64,000 bases of DNA, from the NCBI RefSeq assembly GCF_000716335.1, contig NZ_KL591004.1:169910-233909 (forward strand), given 5' to 3'. The notes under the pieces are model-generated. The model saw only the letters and a list, made by a program, of their open reading frames with translations, did no database searches and was not told where the DNA came from. Positions 35,715-45,527 of the stretch are shown in pieces. A program made the position numbers and the translations under genes. The DNA comes from Streptomyces sp. NRRL S-118. GTDB lineage: Bacteria > Actinomycetota > Actinomycetes > Streptomycetales > Streptomycetaceae. Numbering within the stretch: position 1 is the stretch's first letter; the number at the start of each line of letters is the position of its first letter.

Positions 35715-35876
35715 AGCAGAAAAGGTTACGTGCCCGGGCCCCGCGGGTCGTCCTCGTTTCCGCCCGATCATGTGGAGCACTCCGCGGCACTTAGGTCCGG
35801 CGAGCCTCGTTACCATGCGTGGACGCAGGAACCGACAACCACCAACGGACACCAGACGACAAGGGACGGGTAGCGC

Positions 35877-38300
35877 GTGGCCGAGGCGGCAGACTTCCAG
35901 GGCACCCGCCCCTCCCCTGCCCGCCGGTGGCTGCGGCGTACAGCCTCCGTCGTCGCCGGCCTGCCCCTGTTCGCCGGGCTGCTCTACGGCCCGGTCGCCC
36001 CGTCGGCCCACGCGGACGCGAAGGTCGCCGGGGCCCGCACCGTCGATGTGTCCCTGGACACGTTCAGCCCCAGCGCGCCGATGGACGGGGACACCCTGAC
36101 GATCACCGGCACGGTGACCAACGACGGCAAAGAGACCGTCACCGGCGGGGCGGTGGACCTACGGGTCGGTTCCCCCCTCCCCAACCGCGGCGCGATCGAC
36201 GAGGTGGCCGAGCGGAAGGGCTTCACGCCCGGCAGCGACGGCACGGATCTCGGCGATGCATACACCTACAAGATCCCGGCGCTCCCGGCGGGGATCACGG
36301 AGGACTTCACCCTCTCCGTACCGGTGGACAAGCTCGGCCTCGACGAGGAGGGCGTCTACCAGCTCGGGGTCTCCCTCACGGGGCGCACCCCCAGTGAGCC
36401 CTACGACCAGGTGCTGGGCATCGAGCGCACCTTCCTCCCGTGGCAGTCCGACGCCACGGAGAAGAAGACCGGGCTCACCTACCTGTGGCCCTTGATCTCC
36501 TCGACGCGTCTGTCCGCCGTGACAGGTTCGGACGACCAGCAGACCCCGGTCCTTGAGAACGATGACCTGGCCGCGGAGCTGGCCCCCGGCGGCCGGCTGG
36601 AGCGGCTCGTCGCGCTGGGCGCCGAGCTCCCCGTCACCTGGGTCATCGATCCCGACCTGCTGGCCACCGTCGAGGCGATGACCCGGAGCTACCGGGTCAA
36701 GGACGGGGACGCCGACGTACCCGGGCGGAATCAGGCCGTCGCCAGACAGTGGCTGAGCTCGCTCGACAAGGCCGTACAGGGCGGCAAGGTGGTCGCCCTC
36801 CCGTACGCCGATCCCGACCTGGCGTCGCTCGCCCACCGCGGCAAGGACGTCTCCGGCTCGCTCAGCCACCTCCAGCCGGCCACGGAGCTGGCCGAGACGA
36901 CCGTGGAGACGATCCTCCACGTGAAGCCGTCCGTGGACTTCGCCTGGCCGGTCGACGGAGCGATCGACCCGTCGGTCGTCGACGTCGCCACCTCGGCCGG
37001 TGCCGACAAGGTGATCGCCCGCAGCGACAGCGTGCGCGACGACCTCTCGTACACGCCGACCGCGGCACGGCCCATCGGCGGCGGCACGACGGCCGTCGTG
37101 GCCGACGAGGCGCTGTCGACCGCTTTCACGGGCGACATGACCAAAGCCGAGGACTCCACGCTCGCCGTGCAGCGGTTCCTCGCCCACACCCTGACCGTGA
37201 CGCAGCAGCAGCCGGGCAAGCAGCGCAGCATCGTCGTCGCCCCGCAGCGCATGCCGACCGCCGCCCAGGCCCAGTCGATGGCGAGCGCCCTGCGGGGCCT
37301 GTCCGCCCAGCGCTGGACGCAGCCCGTCGACCTGGTCACGGCGGCAGCGGCCAAGCCCGACCCGCGCGCCGCGACGAAGGTGCCGGGCAGCGCCCGCTAC
37401 CCGCAGAAACTGCGCCGCCAGGAGCTGCCTCTGCAGGCGTTCCAGGACATGAAGGCCACCCAGGAGACCCTGGACAACTTCAAGGTGATCCTCACCGCGG
37501 CGTACCGGGTCGTCACGCCGGTGGGCAATGCGATCAACCGGGAGATGTCGACATCGTGGCGTGGCCGGCCACAGTCGGCGGCGGTCTACCGCCAGGGTGT
37601 GCTGACGCATCTCAAGAGCCTCACCACCGAGGTCAAGCTCATCGACAAATCGGATCTGACGCTGTCGGGGCGCAGCGCGACGATCCCGGTGACCGTGCAG
37701 AACAAGCTGCTGCAGGGCGTCGACCACCTGGTGCTGAGGCTGACGTCGACGAAGCCGACCCGCCTGAAGCTCAACGGCGACACCGTCTCCGAGCTGCCGG
37801 TCAGGATCGAAGGCGGCCACAGCCAGTCGGTGAAGTTCACGGCGTCCGCCGCCGCCAACGGCCCCGTCCCGATGACGGCGCAGCTGTACACGGAGGACGG
37901 CAGGCCGTACGGCAAGCCCATGAGCTTCACCGTCAAGGTCTCCGAGATCACACCGACGGTGATGCTGGTCATCGCGGGCGGTGTCCTGCTGCTCGTCCTC
38001 GCCGGCATCAGGATGTACACGCAGCGCAAGCGCGCCGCGGCCCGTGACACCGCGGCCGGCGGAGACCCGGGGGCCGACCCCAAGGCCGACCCCGAAGCAG
38101 CCCCGGACGGGAGCCCGGACCAGGACCCGAAGGCGGCCGGGGAACCGGCCGCGGAGGCCGCAGCGGAGCAGGCACCGGGAGCGGAGGACGGAACGGCGGC
38201 CGCGGACGACGACGATCCGGAGCAGCCGAGTGACCCGACGCCGGACACCGGAGCGCAAAGCACGGACCCGTCGGGCCCGGGTGAGAAAGTGGACCGTTGA
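35877..38300 (+). CDS. Secreted, C-terminally anchored DUF6049-type protein
   Basis: An 807-residue envelope protein of unknown function. A signal peptide covers residues 1-46 (hydrophobic 24-40, cleavage after SAHA). A long extracytoplasmic part follows; its first 150 residues look like an Ig-like domain (DTLTITGTVTNDGKETVTGG). One membrane segment lies near 686-708, followed by a cytoplasmic tail of about 100 residues rich in Ala, Asp, Glu and Pro. The same gene precedes the MurJ/MviN gene in mycobacteria, so a role in lipid II export or wall assembly is plausible. The start is a GTG at 35877, 162 bases from the divergent pcnA start. Confidence 0.88.
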   Translation: MAEAADFQGTRPSPARRWLRRTASVVAGLPLFAGLLYGPVAPSAHADAKVAGARTVDVSLDTFSPSAPMDGDTLTITGTVTNDGKETVTGGAVDLRVGSPLPNRGAIDEVAERKGFTPGSDGTDLGDAYTYKIPALPAGITEDFTLSVPVDKLGLDEEGVYQLGVSLTGRTPSEPYDQVLGIERTFLPWQSDATEKKTGLTYLWPLISSTRLSAVTGSDDQQTPVLENDDLAAELAPGGRLERLVALGAELPVTWVIDPDLLATVEAMTRSYRVKDGDADVPGRNQAVARQWLSSLDKAVQGGKVVALPYADPDLASLAHRGKDVSGSLSHLQPATELAETTVETILHVKPSVDFAWPVDGAIDPSVVDVATSAGADKVIARSDSVRDDLSYTPTAARPIGGGTTAVVADEALSTAFTGDMTKAEDSTLAVQRFLAHTLTVTQQQPGKQRSIVVAPQRMPTAAQAQSMASALRGLSAQRWTQPVDLVTAAAAKPDPRAATKVPGSARYPQKLRRQELPLQAFQDMKATQETLDNFKVILTAAYRVVTPVGNAINREMSTSWRGRPQSAAVYRQGVLTHLKSLTTEVKLIDKSDLTLSGRSATIPVTVQNKLLQGVDHLVLRLTSTKPTRLKLNGDTVSELPVRIEGGHSQSVKFTASAAANGPVPMTAQLYTEDGRPYGKPMSFTVKVSEITPTVMLVIAGGVLLLVLAGIRMYTQRKRAAARDTAAGGDPGADPKADPEAAPDGSPDQDPKAAGEPAAEAAAEQAPGAEDGTAAADDDDPEQPSDPTPDTGAQSTDPSGPGEKVDR

Positions 38301-38345
38301 GCGATGTCGTGGCCGGTCGGCCGGGGACGATGAGGTGGGGTAACC

Positions 38346-40553
38346 ATGAACGCGCCGTATGACGGTGACCGCGGTCAGGGCGCGGGCGGCGGCAGTGCGC
38401 CTTCCGGTGGGACGCCCGCGGCGCCCCCGGCCGGCCAGGTGCCGCCACCGGCCCGTCCGCACGGCCAGGACCCGCAGGGCCCGGACCCGTACCTCCAGGA
38501 CGCCTACGAGCAGGACCCGTACCGGGCACACGACCTTTCCAGCCAGGACCCGGTGAGCGAGGCGCTCTACGACCGCGCCGCGCACCCGCCGCCCCCGCCC
38601 GGCACCTATCCGGAGCCGCAGCCGCTCTACCAGCAGCCCGCCGCGCCGCAGTACGCCCCCGATCCGCGCGTCTGGGCGCCGACCCCGCCGCCCGAGCCCG
38701 ACGGCCCCTCCCGCCACCTCCCATACGGCGACGACGCCAGGACCGTTCAGTTCACCGGCGTCGACGACCTGGTCACGCGGGCGGGCGAGGACCAGCCGGA
38801 GCCGGACGCCTTCGCGCACCTCTACCGGGATCAGCAGGCCCCTGGCCAGCCGCCTGCCGCGCAGGAATCCGAGCCCGATCCGGTACCGGCGGCGCCCGCG
38901 CCCGCTCCGAAGAAGTCCGGTGGCGGCCGCGCGTCCGGCCTGCTGAAGTCGAGCGCCGTGATGGCCGCGGGCACCCTGGTGTCGCGCCTCACGGGCTTCG
39001 TCCGCGCTCTCGTCATCACCGGCGCGCTCGGAGCCGCACTGCTCGGTGACTCCTACACCGTCGCGGCCACCCTGCCGACGATGATCTACATCCTCACCGT
39101 CGGCGGCGGTCTGAACTCCGTCTTCGTCCCCCAGCTCGTCCGCTCGATGAAGGACGACGAGGACGGCGGCGAGGCGTACGCCAACCGGCTGCTCACCCTC
39201 GTCATGGTCGCACTGGGCGTGATCGTGGCCATCGCGGTGCTCGGAGCGCCCTTGCTGGTGCGGGCCATGTCGCCCACCATCGCAAGCGATCAGGCGGCCA
39301 ACAGCGTCGCCGTCACCTTCGCCCGCTTCTGCCTGCCCACCATCTTCTTCATGGGCGTGCACGTGGTGATGGGTCAGATCCTCAACGCCCGCGGCCGGTT
39401 CGGCGCGATGATGTGGACTCCTGTCCTCAACAACATCGTCGTCATCTTCACCTTCGGGATGTTCATCTGGGTCTACGGCACCTCCGCCGAGACCGAGATG
39501 GCGGTCACCACCATCCCGGACGAGGGCGTGCGGCTGCTGGGCATCGGCACGTTGCTCGGTCTGGTGGTCCAGGCGCTGGCGATGATCCCGTACCTCCGAG
39601 AGGCGGGCTTCCGCTTCCGGCCGCGCTTCGACTGGAAGGGCCAGGGGCTGGGGAAGACAGTCAAGCTGGCCAAGTGGACCGTTCTGTTCGTCCTCGCCAA
39701 CCAGGCGGGCGTCGTGGTGGTCACACAGCTCGCCACGGCGGCCGGCAAGGCGTCCGGCACCGACGGGGCGGGCATCCTCGCGTACTCCAACGCCCAGCTG
39801 ATCTGGGGCATGCCGCAGGCCATCATCACCGTCTCGGTGATGGCCGCACTGCTTCCGCGCATCTCCCGTGCGGCGCACGACAACGACCCGGGCGCGGTCC
39901 GGGACGACATCTCCCAGGGCCTGCGGAACTCCGCCGTCGCCATCGTGCCGATCGCGTTCGCCTTCCTGGCGCTGGGACTGCCGATCTGCACCCTGCTGTT
40001 CGCGTCCGCCACCGACGAGGCCGCTCGCGGCATGGGATACATGCTGATGGCCTTCGGCCTCGGCCTGATCCCGTACTCGGTGCAGTACGTCGTACTGCGC
40101 GGCTTCTACGCGTACGAGGACACGCGCACGCCCTTCTACAACACCGTCATCGTCGCCGGCGTGAACGCGGCCGCGTCCGGTGTCTGCTACGTCGTGCTGC
40201 CGGCCCGCTGGGCTGTCGTCGGCATGGCCGCTTCGTACGGCCTCGCCTACGCCGTCGGTGTCGGCGTCGCCTGGCGCCGGCTGCGCAACCGGCTGGGCGG
40301 CGACCTGGACGGCTCCCACGTCGTGCGGACGTATGCCCGGCTGTGCATGGCGTCCGTTCCCGCGGCGCTCGCCGGCGGGGCCACCGGTTTCGCCATCCTC
40401 AACGCCCTCGGGCAGAGTGCGCTGGGCGCGAGTGCGGCGCTGGTGGCCGGCGGGATCGTGCTGCTGGGCGTCTTCTACCTGGCGGCGAAGAAGATGCGCA
40501 TCCAGGAGCTCAATGCCATGGTCGGCATGATTCGCGGCCGACTCGGCCGCTAG
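38346..40553 (+). CDS. murJ: Lipid II flippase MurJ (MviN)
   Basis: A 735-residue protein. Residues 1 to about 195 are a Pro/Gln/Asp-rich disordered cytoplasmic region; the remainder is the 14-TM MOP-superfamily flippase (SSAVMAAGTLVSRLTGFVRA start, VVLRGFYAYEDTRTPFYNT near 581). It moves the peptidoglycan precursor lipid II across the membrane. The C-terminus ends shortly after the last TM, unlike the mycobacterial homologue, which carries a fused pseudokinase. Here that domain is encoded by the next gene. The gap from the DUF6049 gene is 45 bases. Confidence 0.94.
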   Translation: MNAPYDGDRGQGAGGGSAPSGGTPAAPPAGQVPPPARPHGQDPQGPDPYLQDAYEQDPYRAHDLSSQDPVSEALYDRAAHPPPPPGTYPEPQPLYQQPAAPQYAPDPRVWAPTPPPEPDGPSRHLPYGDDARTVQFTGVDDLVTRAGEDQPEPDAFAHLYRDQQAPGQPPAAQESEPDPVPAAPAPAPKKSGGGRASGLLKSSAVMAAGTLVSRLTGFVRALVITGALGAALLGDSYTVAATLPTMIYILTVGGGLNSVFVPQLVRSMKDDEDGGEAYANRLLTLVMVALGVIVAIAVLGAPLLVRAMSPTIASDQAANSVAVTFARFCLPTIFFMGVHVVMGQILNARGRFGAMMWTPVLNNIVVIFTFGMFIWVYGTSAETEMAVTTIPDEGVRLLGIGTLLGLVVQALAMIPYLREAGFRFRPRFDWKGQGLGKTVKLAKWTVLFVLANQAGVVVVTQLATAAGKASGTDGAGILAYSNAQLIWGMPQAIITVSVMAALLPRISRAAHDNDPGAVRDDISQGLRNSAVAIVPIAFAFLALGLPICTLLFASATDEAARGMGYMLMAFGLGLIPYSVQYVVLRGFYAYEDTRTPFYNTVIVAGVNAAASGVCYVVLPARWAVVGMAASYGLAYAVGVGVAWRRLRNRLGGDLDGSHVVRTYARLCMASVPAALAGGATGFAILNALGQSALGASAALVAGGIVLLGVFYLAAKKMRIQELNAMVGMIRGRLGR

Positions 40554-40691
40554 GCACCGGAAAGAGGCCGACAAGTAGCGGCCACCGCGCAACCATCGTG
40601 GGCCACCGCGTGTCGTGCACTGCGGCGGACTGTGGGCACAATTGGCATGGCTGTTGGATATGGCGCAACGGATGGGGAGGCAGGAACGACG

Positions 40692-42419
40692 GTGGCGGAA
40701 CGTAGCACGGCTGCCGTCGACGTGGCCGACAACAGCGGAGACGACCCGCTGACCGCGAAGGCGGACAAGGCCGCGGCCGACGGGGTGGCGGAAGCGCAGG
40801 ACACGGCGGAGACGTCTGCCGAGAACACCGACGACGAGCGGCGGACCGGCGGTCAGCCTCCCCGTAAGAGCCCGGAGCTGCACAGCGGCCACAAGCTCGC
40901 CCGGCGCTACCGGTTGGAGGAGTGCGTCACCCGACTGGACGGCTTCAGCAGCTGGCGTGCCGTCGACGAGAAGCTGCGCCGTGCGGTGGGTGTGCACGTA
41001 CTGCCGGCGGATCACCCGAGGGCTCGGTCGGTGCTGGCGGCGGCGCGCTCCTCCGCGCTGCTCGGCGACCCTCGTTTCGTGCAGGTCCTGGACGCGGTCG
41101 AGGAGAACGAACTCGTCTACGTCGTCCATGAATGGCTGCCGGACGCCACCGAGCTCACCGCTCTGCTCGCCGCCGGGCCGCTGGAGCCGCACGACGCCTA
41201 CGGGCTCGTCAGCCAGGTCTCGCAGGCCATGGCCGCGGCGCACCGGGAAGGGCTCGCCCACCTCCGGCTCACCCCCGGCGCGGTCCTGCGCACCTCCACC
41301 GGCCAGTGGCGCATCCGCGGGCTCGCGGTGAACGCGGCCCTGCGCGGCATCAGCGCCGACCGTCCGCAGCGCACCGACACGGAGGCGATCGGCGCGCTGC
41401 TGTACGCCGCTCTCACGCAGCGCTGGCCGTACGAGGACGACGCTCACGGACTGTCCGGTCTTCCCAAGGGCGTTGGGCTCATCGCACCCGACCAGGTCCG
41501 GGCGGGTGTGCACCGCGGCCTCTCCGAGATCGCCATGCGGGCCCTCGCCAATGACGGAGCGACCGCCTCCCGTCAGGAGCCGGCCTGCACCACTCCCGAC
41601 GAGCTCGCCAAGGCCGTCGCCGCGATGCCCCGGATCCGACCGCCGGAGCCCCAGTTCCCCACGCCGCCCGACTATCAGCGCACGACGTACCAGCAGGGGA
41701 CCTACGGCCGGCCCAAGCCCCGTCCCCACGCGGTCGCCCCTCAGCCGGCCCCCGTCCCGCCCGCCCCGCTCCAGACCCGCACGGGCAAGGCCCTCAAATG
41801 GGTTGTGTCGGCTCTCCTCATCGCGGCCCTGGGCCTGGGGAGCTGGCAGGTGGCCGACAAGCTCCTCGAGAGCGACCAGGGCGCCGAGAAGCCGAAGCCC
41901 ACGCAGACCAACACCACGACCGGCGGCAACGAGAAGCCGAAGACGCCCGTTCCACTGAAGATCGAGGACGCCGAGGAGTACGCACCGGACGGCGTTCCGC
42001 AGAACGCCGACGACGCCGACAAGACGCACGACGGCGACAGCGGAAGCTACTGGCGGACGAAGTACTACCTCGACGGGCCGGAACTCGAACCTTCGATCAA
42101 GAAGGGTGTCGGCATCGTCTACGACCTCGGCTCGGAGAGGGACGTCTCCAGCGTCTCCATAGGCCTGCGGTTCATCGGCGACCACACCACCATCTCGCTC
42201 TACGCGACCGACGCGCTGTCCCCTTCCGGTTCCGTCGACGACATGAAGAAGATCGCGACCGGGACGGGCAGCGGCACCACCCTGCAGATCTCCGCCGACA
42301 AGCCGGTGAAGACGCGGTACGTGCTGCTCTGGATGACCGCGATGCCGTACTCCGGACAGGACGGCTACAGCAAGCCGGGCTTCAAGCAGGCGATCACCGA
42401 CGTGAAGTTCACCGGCTGA
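40692..42419 (+). CDS. Membrane pseudokinase with extracellular discoidin-like domain
   Basis: A 575-residue protein. A kinase-fold domain (about 60-320) starts at GHKLARRYRLEECVTR, but the catalytic parts are gone. The VAIK lysine position reads VGVHVL, the HRD loop reads LAHLRLTPGAVLR and the DFG region reads RIRGLAVN. One membrane segment (ALKWVVSALLIAALGLGSW, about 373-391) leads to an extracellular domain that looks like a carbohydrate-binding discoidin fold. The arrangement equals the C-terminal half of mycobacterial MviN (Rv3910), whose pseudokinase binds FhaA. The GTG at 40692 has AGGA 6 bases upstream. Confidence 0.88.
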   Translation: MAERSTAAVDVADNSGDDPLTAKADKAAADGVAEAQDTAETSAENTDDERRTGGQPPRKSPELHSGHKLARRYRLEECVTRLDGFSSWRAVDEKLRRAVGVHVLPADHPRARSVLAAARSSALLGDPRFVQVLDAVEENELVYVVHEWLPDATELTALLAAGPLEPHDAYGLVSQVSQAMAAAHREGLAHLRLTPGAVLRTSTGQWRIRGLAVNAALRGISADRPQRTDTEAIGALLYAALTQRWPYEDDAHGLSGLPKGVGLIAPDQVRAGVHRGLSEIAMRALANDGATASRQEPACTTPDELAKAVAAMPRIRPPEPQFPTPPDYQRTTYQQGTYGRPKPRPHAVAPQPAPVPPAPLQTRTGKALKWVVSALLIAALGLGSWQVADKLLESDQGAEKPKPTQTNTTTGGNEKPKTPVPLKIEDAEEYAPDGVPQNADDADKTHDGDSGSYWRTKYYLDGPELEPSIKKGVGIVYDLGSERDVSSVSIGLRFIGDHTTISLYATDALSPSGSVDDMKKIATGTGSGTTLQISADKPVKTRYVLLWMTAMPYSGQDGYSKPGFKQAITDVKFTG

Positions 42420-42447
42420 CACAGAGACGTGGGGAGGGGGCTCACCG

Positions 42448-43152
42448 TTGGACGATGCCGAACTGCGCAGCACCGGCGACCAGGAACTGCTGGCGCGCCA
42501 TGTCGCCGGGGATCCGGACGCCTTCGGTGAGCTTGTTCGCCGCCACCGCGACCGGCTCTGGGCGGTCGCCCTGCGCACGCTGGGCGACCGTGAGGAGGCG
42601 GCCGACGCCGTCCAGGACGCGCTCGTCTCCGCCTTCCGGGCCGCACACACCTTCCGGGGGCAGTCCGCCGTCACCACGTGGCTGCACCGCATCACCGTGA
42701 ACGCCTGTCTGGACCGGGCCCGTAAGGCCGCCACACGCAAGACCTCACCCGTGGAGGACACCGAGCGGCTGGAGCAGCTGCTGGAGCCGCACGAGTCGGC
42801 AGAGGCCCCGGCCGAGCGCCAGGACCTCCACCGGGAGCTCCTGGCCGCTCTGGCGAAGCTGCCCGCGGATCAGCGGGCCGCGCTGGTGCTGGTCGACATG
42901 CAGGGCTACCCCGTCGCCGAGGCCGCCAGCATCCTCGACGTTCCGACCGGGACGGTGAAGAGCCGCTGTGCGCGCGGCCGCGCCAGATTGCTTCCCATGC
43001 TCACTCATCTGCGCGGTGACACGGGGGGTAAGGGTGAGCTCGGAGGGGGAAGGAACCGGACGCCGGGGACATCCGTCCCACCTGCGTCGGGAGCACGTGA
43101 TGCAGGACCCAATGATCCTGCTGCTGTGAAGGGCGGAGGTGGACGCGCGTGA
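42448..43152 (+). CDS. sigM: ECF sigma factor SigM
   Basis: A 234-residue ECF sigma factor. Region 2 is LVRRHRDRLWAVALRTLGDR with EEAADAVQDALVSAFRA and TFRGQSAVTTWLHRI. Region 4 is ALAKLPADQRAALVLVDMQG with VAEAASILDVPTGTVKSRCA. A Gly-rich tail of about 45 residues follows. The start is a rare TTG at 42448, chosen because a GGGGAGGGGG run ends 7 bases upstream and the protein begins at the expected point. It overlaps the anti-sigma gene by four bases, so the two are translationally coupled. Confidence 0.93.
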   Translation: MDDAELRSTGDQELLARHVAGDPDAFGELVRRHRDRLWAVALRTLGDREEAADAVQDALVSAFRAAHTFRGQSAVTTWLHRITVNACLDRARKAATRKTSPVEDTERLEQLLEPHESAEAPAERQDLHRELLAALAKLPADQRAALVLVDMQGYPVAEAASILDVPTGTVKSRCARGRARLLPMLTHLRGDTGGKGELGGGRNRTPGTSVPPASGARDAGPNDPAAVKGGGGRA

Positions 43153-44030
43153 CATCCACGGCCGACACGACTCAGCACCCGGACGTCTCGGAGATCTCCG
43201 ACCTCACTGAGGGGCTTCTTTCGCCATCCCGGATGGCCGATGTGCGCCGGCATCTGGAGAGCTGCGCCCTGTGCGCCGACGTACGGACCTCCCTGGAGGA
43301 GATCCGTGGCCTCCTGGGCACGCTGCCCGGCCCGTCGCGGATGCCCGCCGACATCGCCGGACGCATCGACGCAGCGCTGGCCGCCGAAGCACTGCTGGAT
43401 GCCACCGCTCCTGCCGAAGCGGACCATGTTTCACGTGAAACACTTCTCGCCCCGGCGACCGTGGAGCCGATGCGAGTGGACCGCCCCGCTGGGCACCCTC
43501 GCGCCGCCACCGGTCCGGGCCGCGGCCGTGCCACCGGCCGACGGCGCCGGAACGCGGTCCTGAGCGCGGTCTTCGGTGTGGCCCTCGTCGGAGCGAGCGC
43601 CCTTCTCGTGCAGAGCGTCCAGCAGGGGGACGGCGAAGGCTCGAAGACGGCTGACATCAGCGCCAGCGCTCCCGACAACGCTCTCTTCTCCGGGTCTCCC
43701 GTGGACGGCCGTGTGCGGACGATGCTCACCGACGCTGAGTCGTCGGCCTCGGCTGCGCCCGAGAAGCAGAACCGCTCCCTGGGCACCCACTCGGTGAAGC
43801 GAGGGGGCGACGCTCCGGTACCGCCCTGCGTGCAGGCGGGTACCGGGCGTACTGAAGCCGCACTGGCTGCTGAGCCCGGCGAGTACCAGGGGAAGAAGGC
43901 GTTCCTCGTGGTCATGCCGCACTCCACGGACGTCCGCCGGGTGGAGGCCTATATCGTCGACGCGGCCTGCATCACCTCGAAGGCGCCCAAGGGCGACCTG
44001 CTGCTGACACACTCCTACCCGCGTCCCTGA
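43149..44030 (+). CDS. Membrane anti-sigma factor for SigM (zinc-finger type)
   Basis: A 293-residue protein. The cytoplasmic N-terminus has the anti-sigma zinc motif H-x3-C-x2-C (His35, Cys39, Cys42). One membrane segment (NAVLSAVFGVALVGASALLV, about 138-157) is followed by an extracytoplasmic domain. It should hold SigM inactive until a redox or envelope signal. Codons 94-98 (Val-Ser-Arg-Glu-Thr) are the parS sequence itself. The GTG start at 43149 overlaps the sigM stop (GTGA). Confidence 0.9.
   Translation: MTSTADTTQHPDVSEISDLTEGLLSPSRMADVRRHLESCALCADVRTSLEEIRGLLGTLPGPSRMPADIAGRIDAALAAEALLDATAPAEADHVSRETLLAPATVEPMRVDRPAGHPRAATGPGRGRATGRRRRNAVLSAVFGVALVGASALLVQSVQQGDGEGSKTADISASAPDNALFSGSPVDGRVRTMLTDAESSASAAPEKQNRSLGTHSVKRGGDAPVPPCVQAGTGRTEAALAAEPGEYQGKKAFLVVMPHSTDVRRVEAYIVDAACITSKAPKGDLLLTHSYPRP
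43428..43441. promoter_or_regulatory. parS: parS site (perfect) inside the anti-sigma-factor coding sequence
   Basis: Exact GTTTCACGTGAAAC, read in frame as Val-Ser-Arg-Glu-Thr in the loop between the zinc domain and the membrane segment. It is about 12 kb from oriC. Confidence 0.93.
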
Positions 44031-44058
44031 CGACGCTGCCGTGCCACTCGGTCACTGC

Positions 44059-44085
44059 GGGAATGCACGCCCCGTAGGATCCGTT
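44059..44085 (+). promoter_or_regulatory. Sigma-R-type promoter of trxB-trxA
   Basis: GGGAAT (44059-44064), exactly 18 bases, then GTT (44083-44085). This matches the Streptomyces SigR consensus GGGAAT-N18-GTT and lies 70 bases before the trxB start. The trxBA operon is a known SigR target under thiol-oxidative stress. Confidence 0.85.
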
Positions 44086-44154
44086 GGGTGGGGTGAGAGT
44101 CCTTGACCCGGCCCCGTAGGCAGTAGGCAGTCTGCAGAGACGAGGAAGAAACCC

Positions 44155-45129
44155 GTGAGCGACGTCCGTAATGTGATCATCATCGGCTCCGGGCCCGCCG
44201 GCTACACGGCCGCGCTCTACACGGCGCGCGCCTCGCTGAAGCCGCTGGTCTTCGAAGGTGCCGTCACCGCCGGTGGTGCGCTCATGAACACGACCGACGT
44301 GGAGAACTTCCCCGGCTTCCGTGACGGCATCATGGGCCCGGACCTGATGGACAACATGCGCGCCCAGGCCGAGCGCTTCGGCGCCGAGCTCGTGCCGGAT
44401 GATGTGGTCGCCGTCGACCTCACCGGGGACATCAAGACCGTGACGGACACCGCCGGCACCGTCCACCGGGCCAAGGCCGTGATCGTCACCACCGGTTCCC
44501 AGCACCGCAAGCTCGGTCTGCCGAACGAGGACGCGCTGTCGGGCCGGGGCGTCTCGTGGTGCGCCACCTGCGACGGCTTCTTCTTCAAGGAGCAGGACAT
44601 CGCCGTGGTCGGCGGCGGCGACACCGCGATGGAGGAGGCGACCTTCCTCTCCCGCTTCGCCAAGTCCGTCACCATCGTGCACCGCCGGGACACCCTGCGT
44701 GCCTCCAAGGCCATGCAGGAGCGCGCCTTCGCCGACCCGAAGATCAAGTTCGCCTGGGACAGCGAGGTCGCCTCAATCCAGGGCGAGCAGAAGCTCACCG
44801 GTCTGACGCTGCGCAACACCAAGACCGGCGAGACCTCCGAGCTGCCGGTCACCGGTCTGTTCATCGCTGTGGGCCACGACCCCCGCACCGAGCTCTTCAA
44901 GGGCCAGCTCGACCTCGACGACGAGGGCTACCTGAAGGTGGAGGCGCCGTCCACGCGCACCAACCTGCGCGGTGTCTTCGGCGCCGGCGACGTGGTGGAC
45001 CACACCTACCGCCAGGCGATCACCGCGGCCGGCACGGGTTGCTCCGCGGCGCTGGATGCCGAGCGCTACCTGGCAGCTCTCGCCGACGGCGAGAAGGTCG
45101 CCGAGCCGGAGAAGACCCCCGTCGTCTGA
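44155..45129 (+). CDS. trxB: Thioredoxin reductase
   Basis: A 324-residue FAD/NADPH flavoenzyme that reduces thioredoxin. The FAD motif is [15 protein letters not shown], the redox-active disulfide is CATC (Cys136, Cys139) and the NADPH motif is [12 protein letters not shown]. The second FAD site is [13 protein letters not shown] start at 44155. It heads the trxB-trxA operon (48-base gap) behind a SigR-type promoter. Confidence 0.98.
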   Translation: MSDVRNVIIIGSGPAGYTAALYTARASLKPLVFEGAVTAGGALMNTTDVENFPGFRDGIMGPDLMDNMRAQAERFGAELVPDDVVAVDLTGDIKTVTDTAGTVHRAKAVIVTTGSQHRKLGLPNEDALSGRGVSWCATCDGFFFKEQDIAVVGGGDTAMEEATFLSRFAKSVTIVHRRDTLRASKAMQERAFADPKIKFAWDSEVASIQGEQKLTGLTLRNTKTGETSELPVTGLFIAVGHDPRTELFKGQLDLDDEGYLKVEAPSTRTNLRGVFGAGDVVDHTYRQAITAAGTGCSAALDAERYLAALADGEKVAEPEKTPVV

Positions 45130-45177
45130 CCCCGTCCCATCCCCACTCCCACACCCCGCAAAGTTAAGGAGGCTGCC

Positions 45178-45519
45178 GTGGCCGGCGCCGTGAAGATCGT
45201 GACCGACGACTCCTTCGAGGAGGACGTCCTCAAGAGCGACAAGCCCGTACTCGTGGACTTCTGGGCCGAGTGGTGCGGTCCGTGCCGCCAGATCGCTCCG
45301 TCGCTTGAGGCCATCGCCAGCGAGCACGACGAGCTCACGATCGTGAAGCTGAACATCGACGAGAACCCGGCCACCGCCGCGAAGTACGGCGTCATGTCGA
45401 TCCCGACGCTGAACGTCTACCAGAACGGTGAGGTCACCAAGACCATCGTCGGCGCCAAGCCCAAGGCCGCGCTGCTGCGCGACCTGGAGCCCTTCCTCGA
45501 TAGCGAGACCAAGGCCTGA
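45178..45519 (+). CDS. trxA: Thioredoxin
   Basis: A 113-residue thioredoxin with the active site WCGPC (Trp32, Cys33, Cys36) and the conserved cis-Pro loop MSIPTLNVY. The GTG start at 45178 has AAGGAGG 6 bases upstream. It is followed by a variant parS and a strong hairpin. Confidence 0.98.
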   Translation: MAGAVKIVTDDSFEEDVLKSDKPVLVDFWAEWCGPCRQIAPSLEAIASEHDELTIVKLNIDENPATAAKYGVMSIPTLNVYQNGEVTKTIVGAKPKAALLRDLEPFLDSETKA

Positions 45520-45527
45520 CGCATTCT

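Noticed and set aside
36159..42761. 2200-codon open frame on the minus strand
   Set aside because: It lies antisense to DUF6049, murJ, the pseudokinase and sigM, all well supported. Long antisense frames are expected at this GC content because stop codons are rare in one reverse frame. Composition (His/Arg/Gly/Asp-rich, no motifs) is not protein-like.
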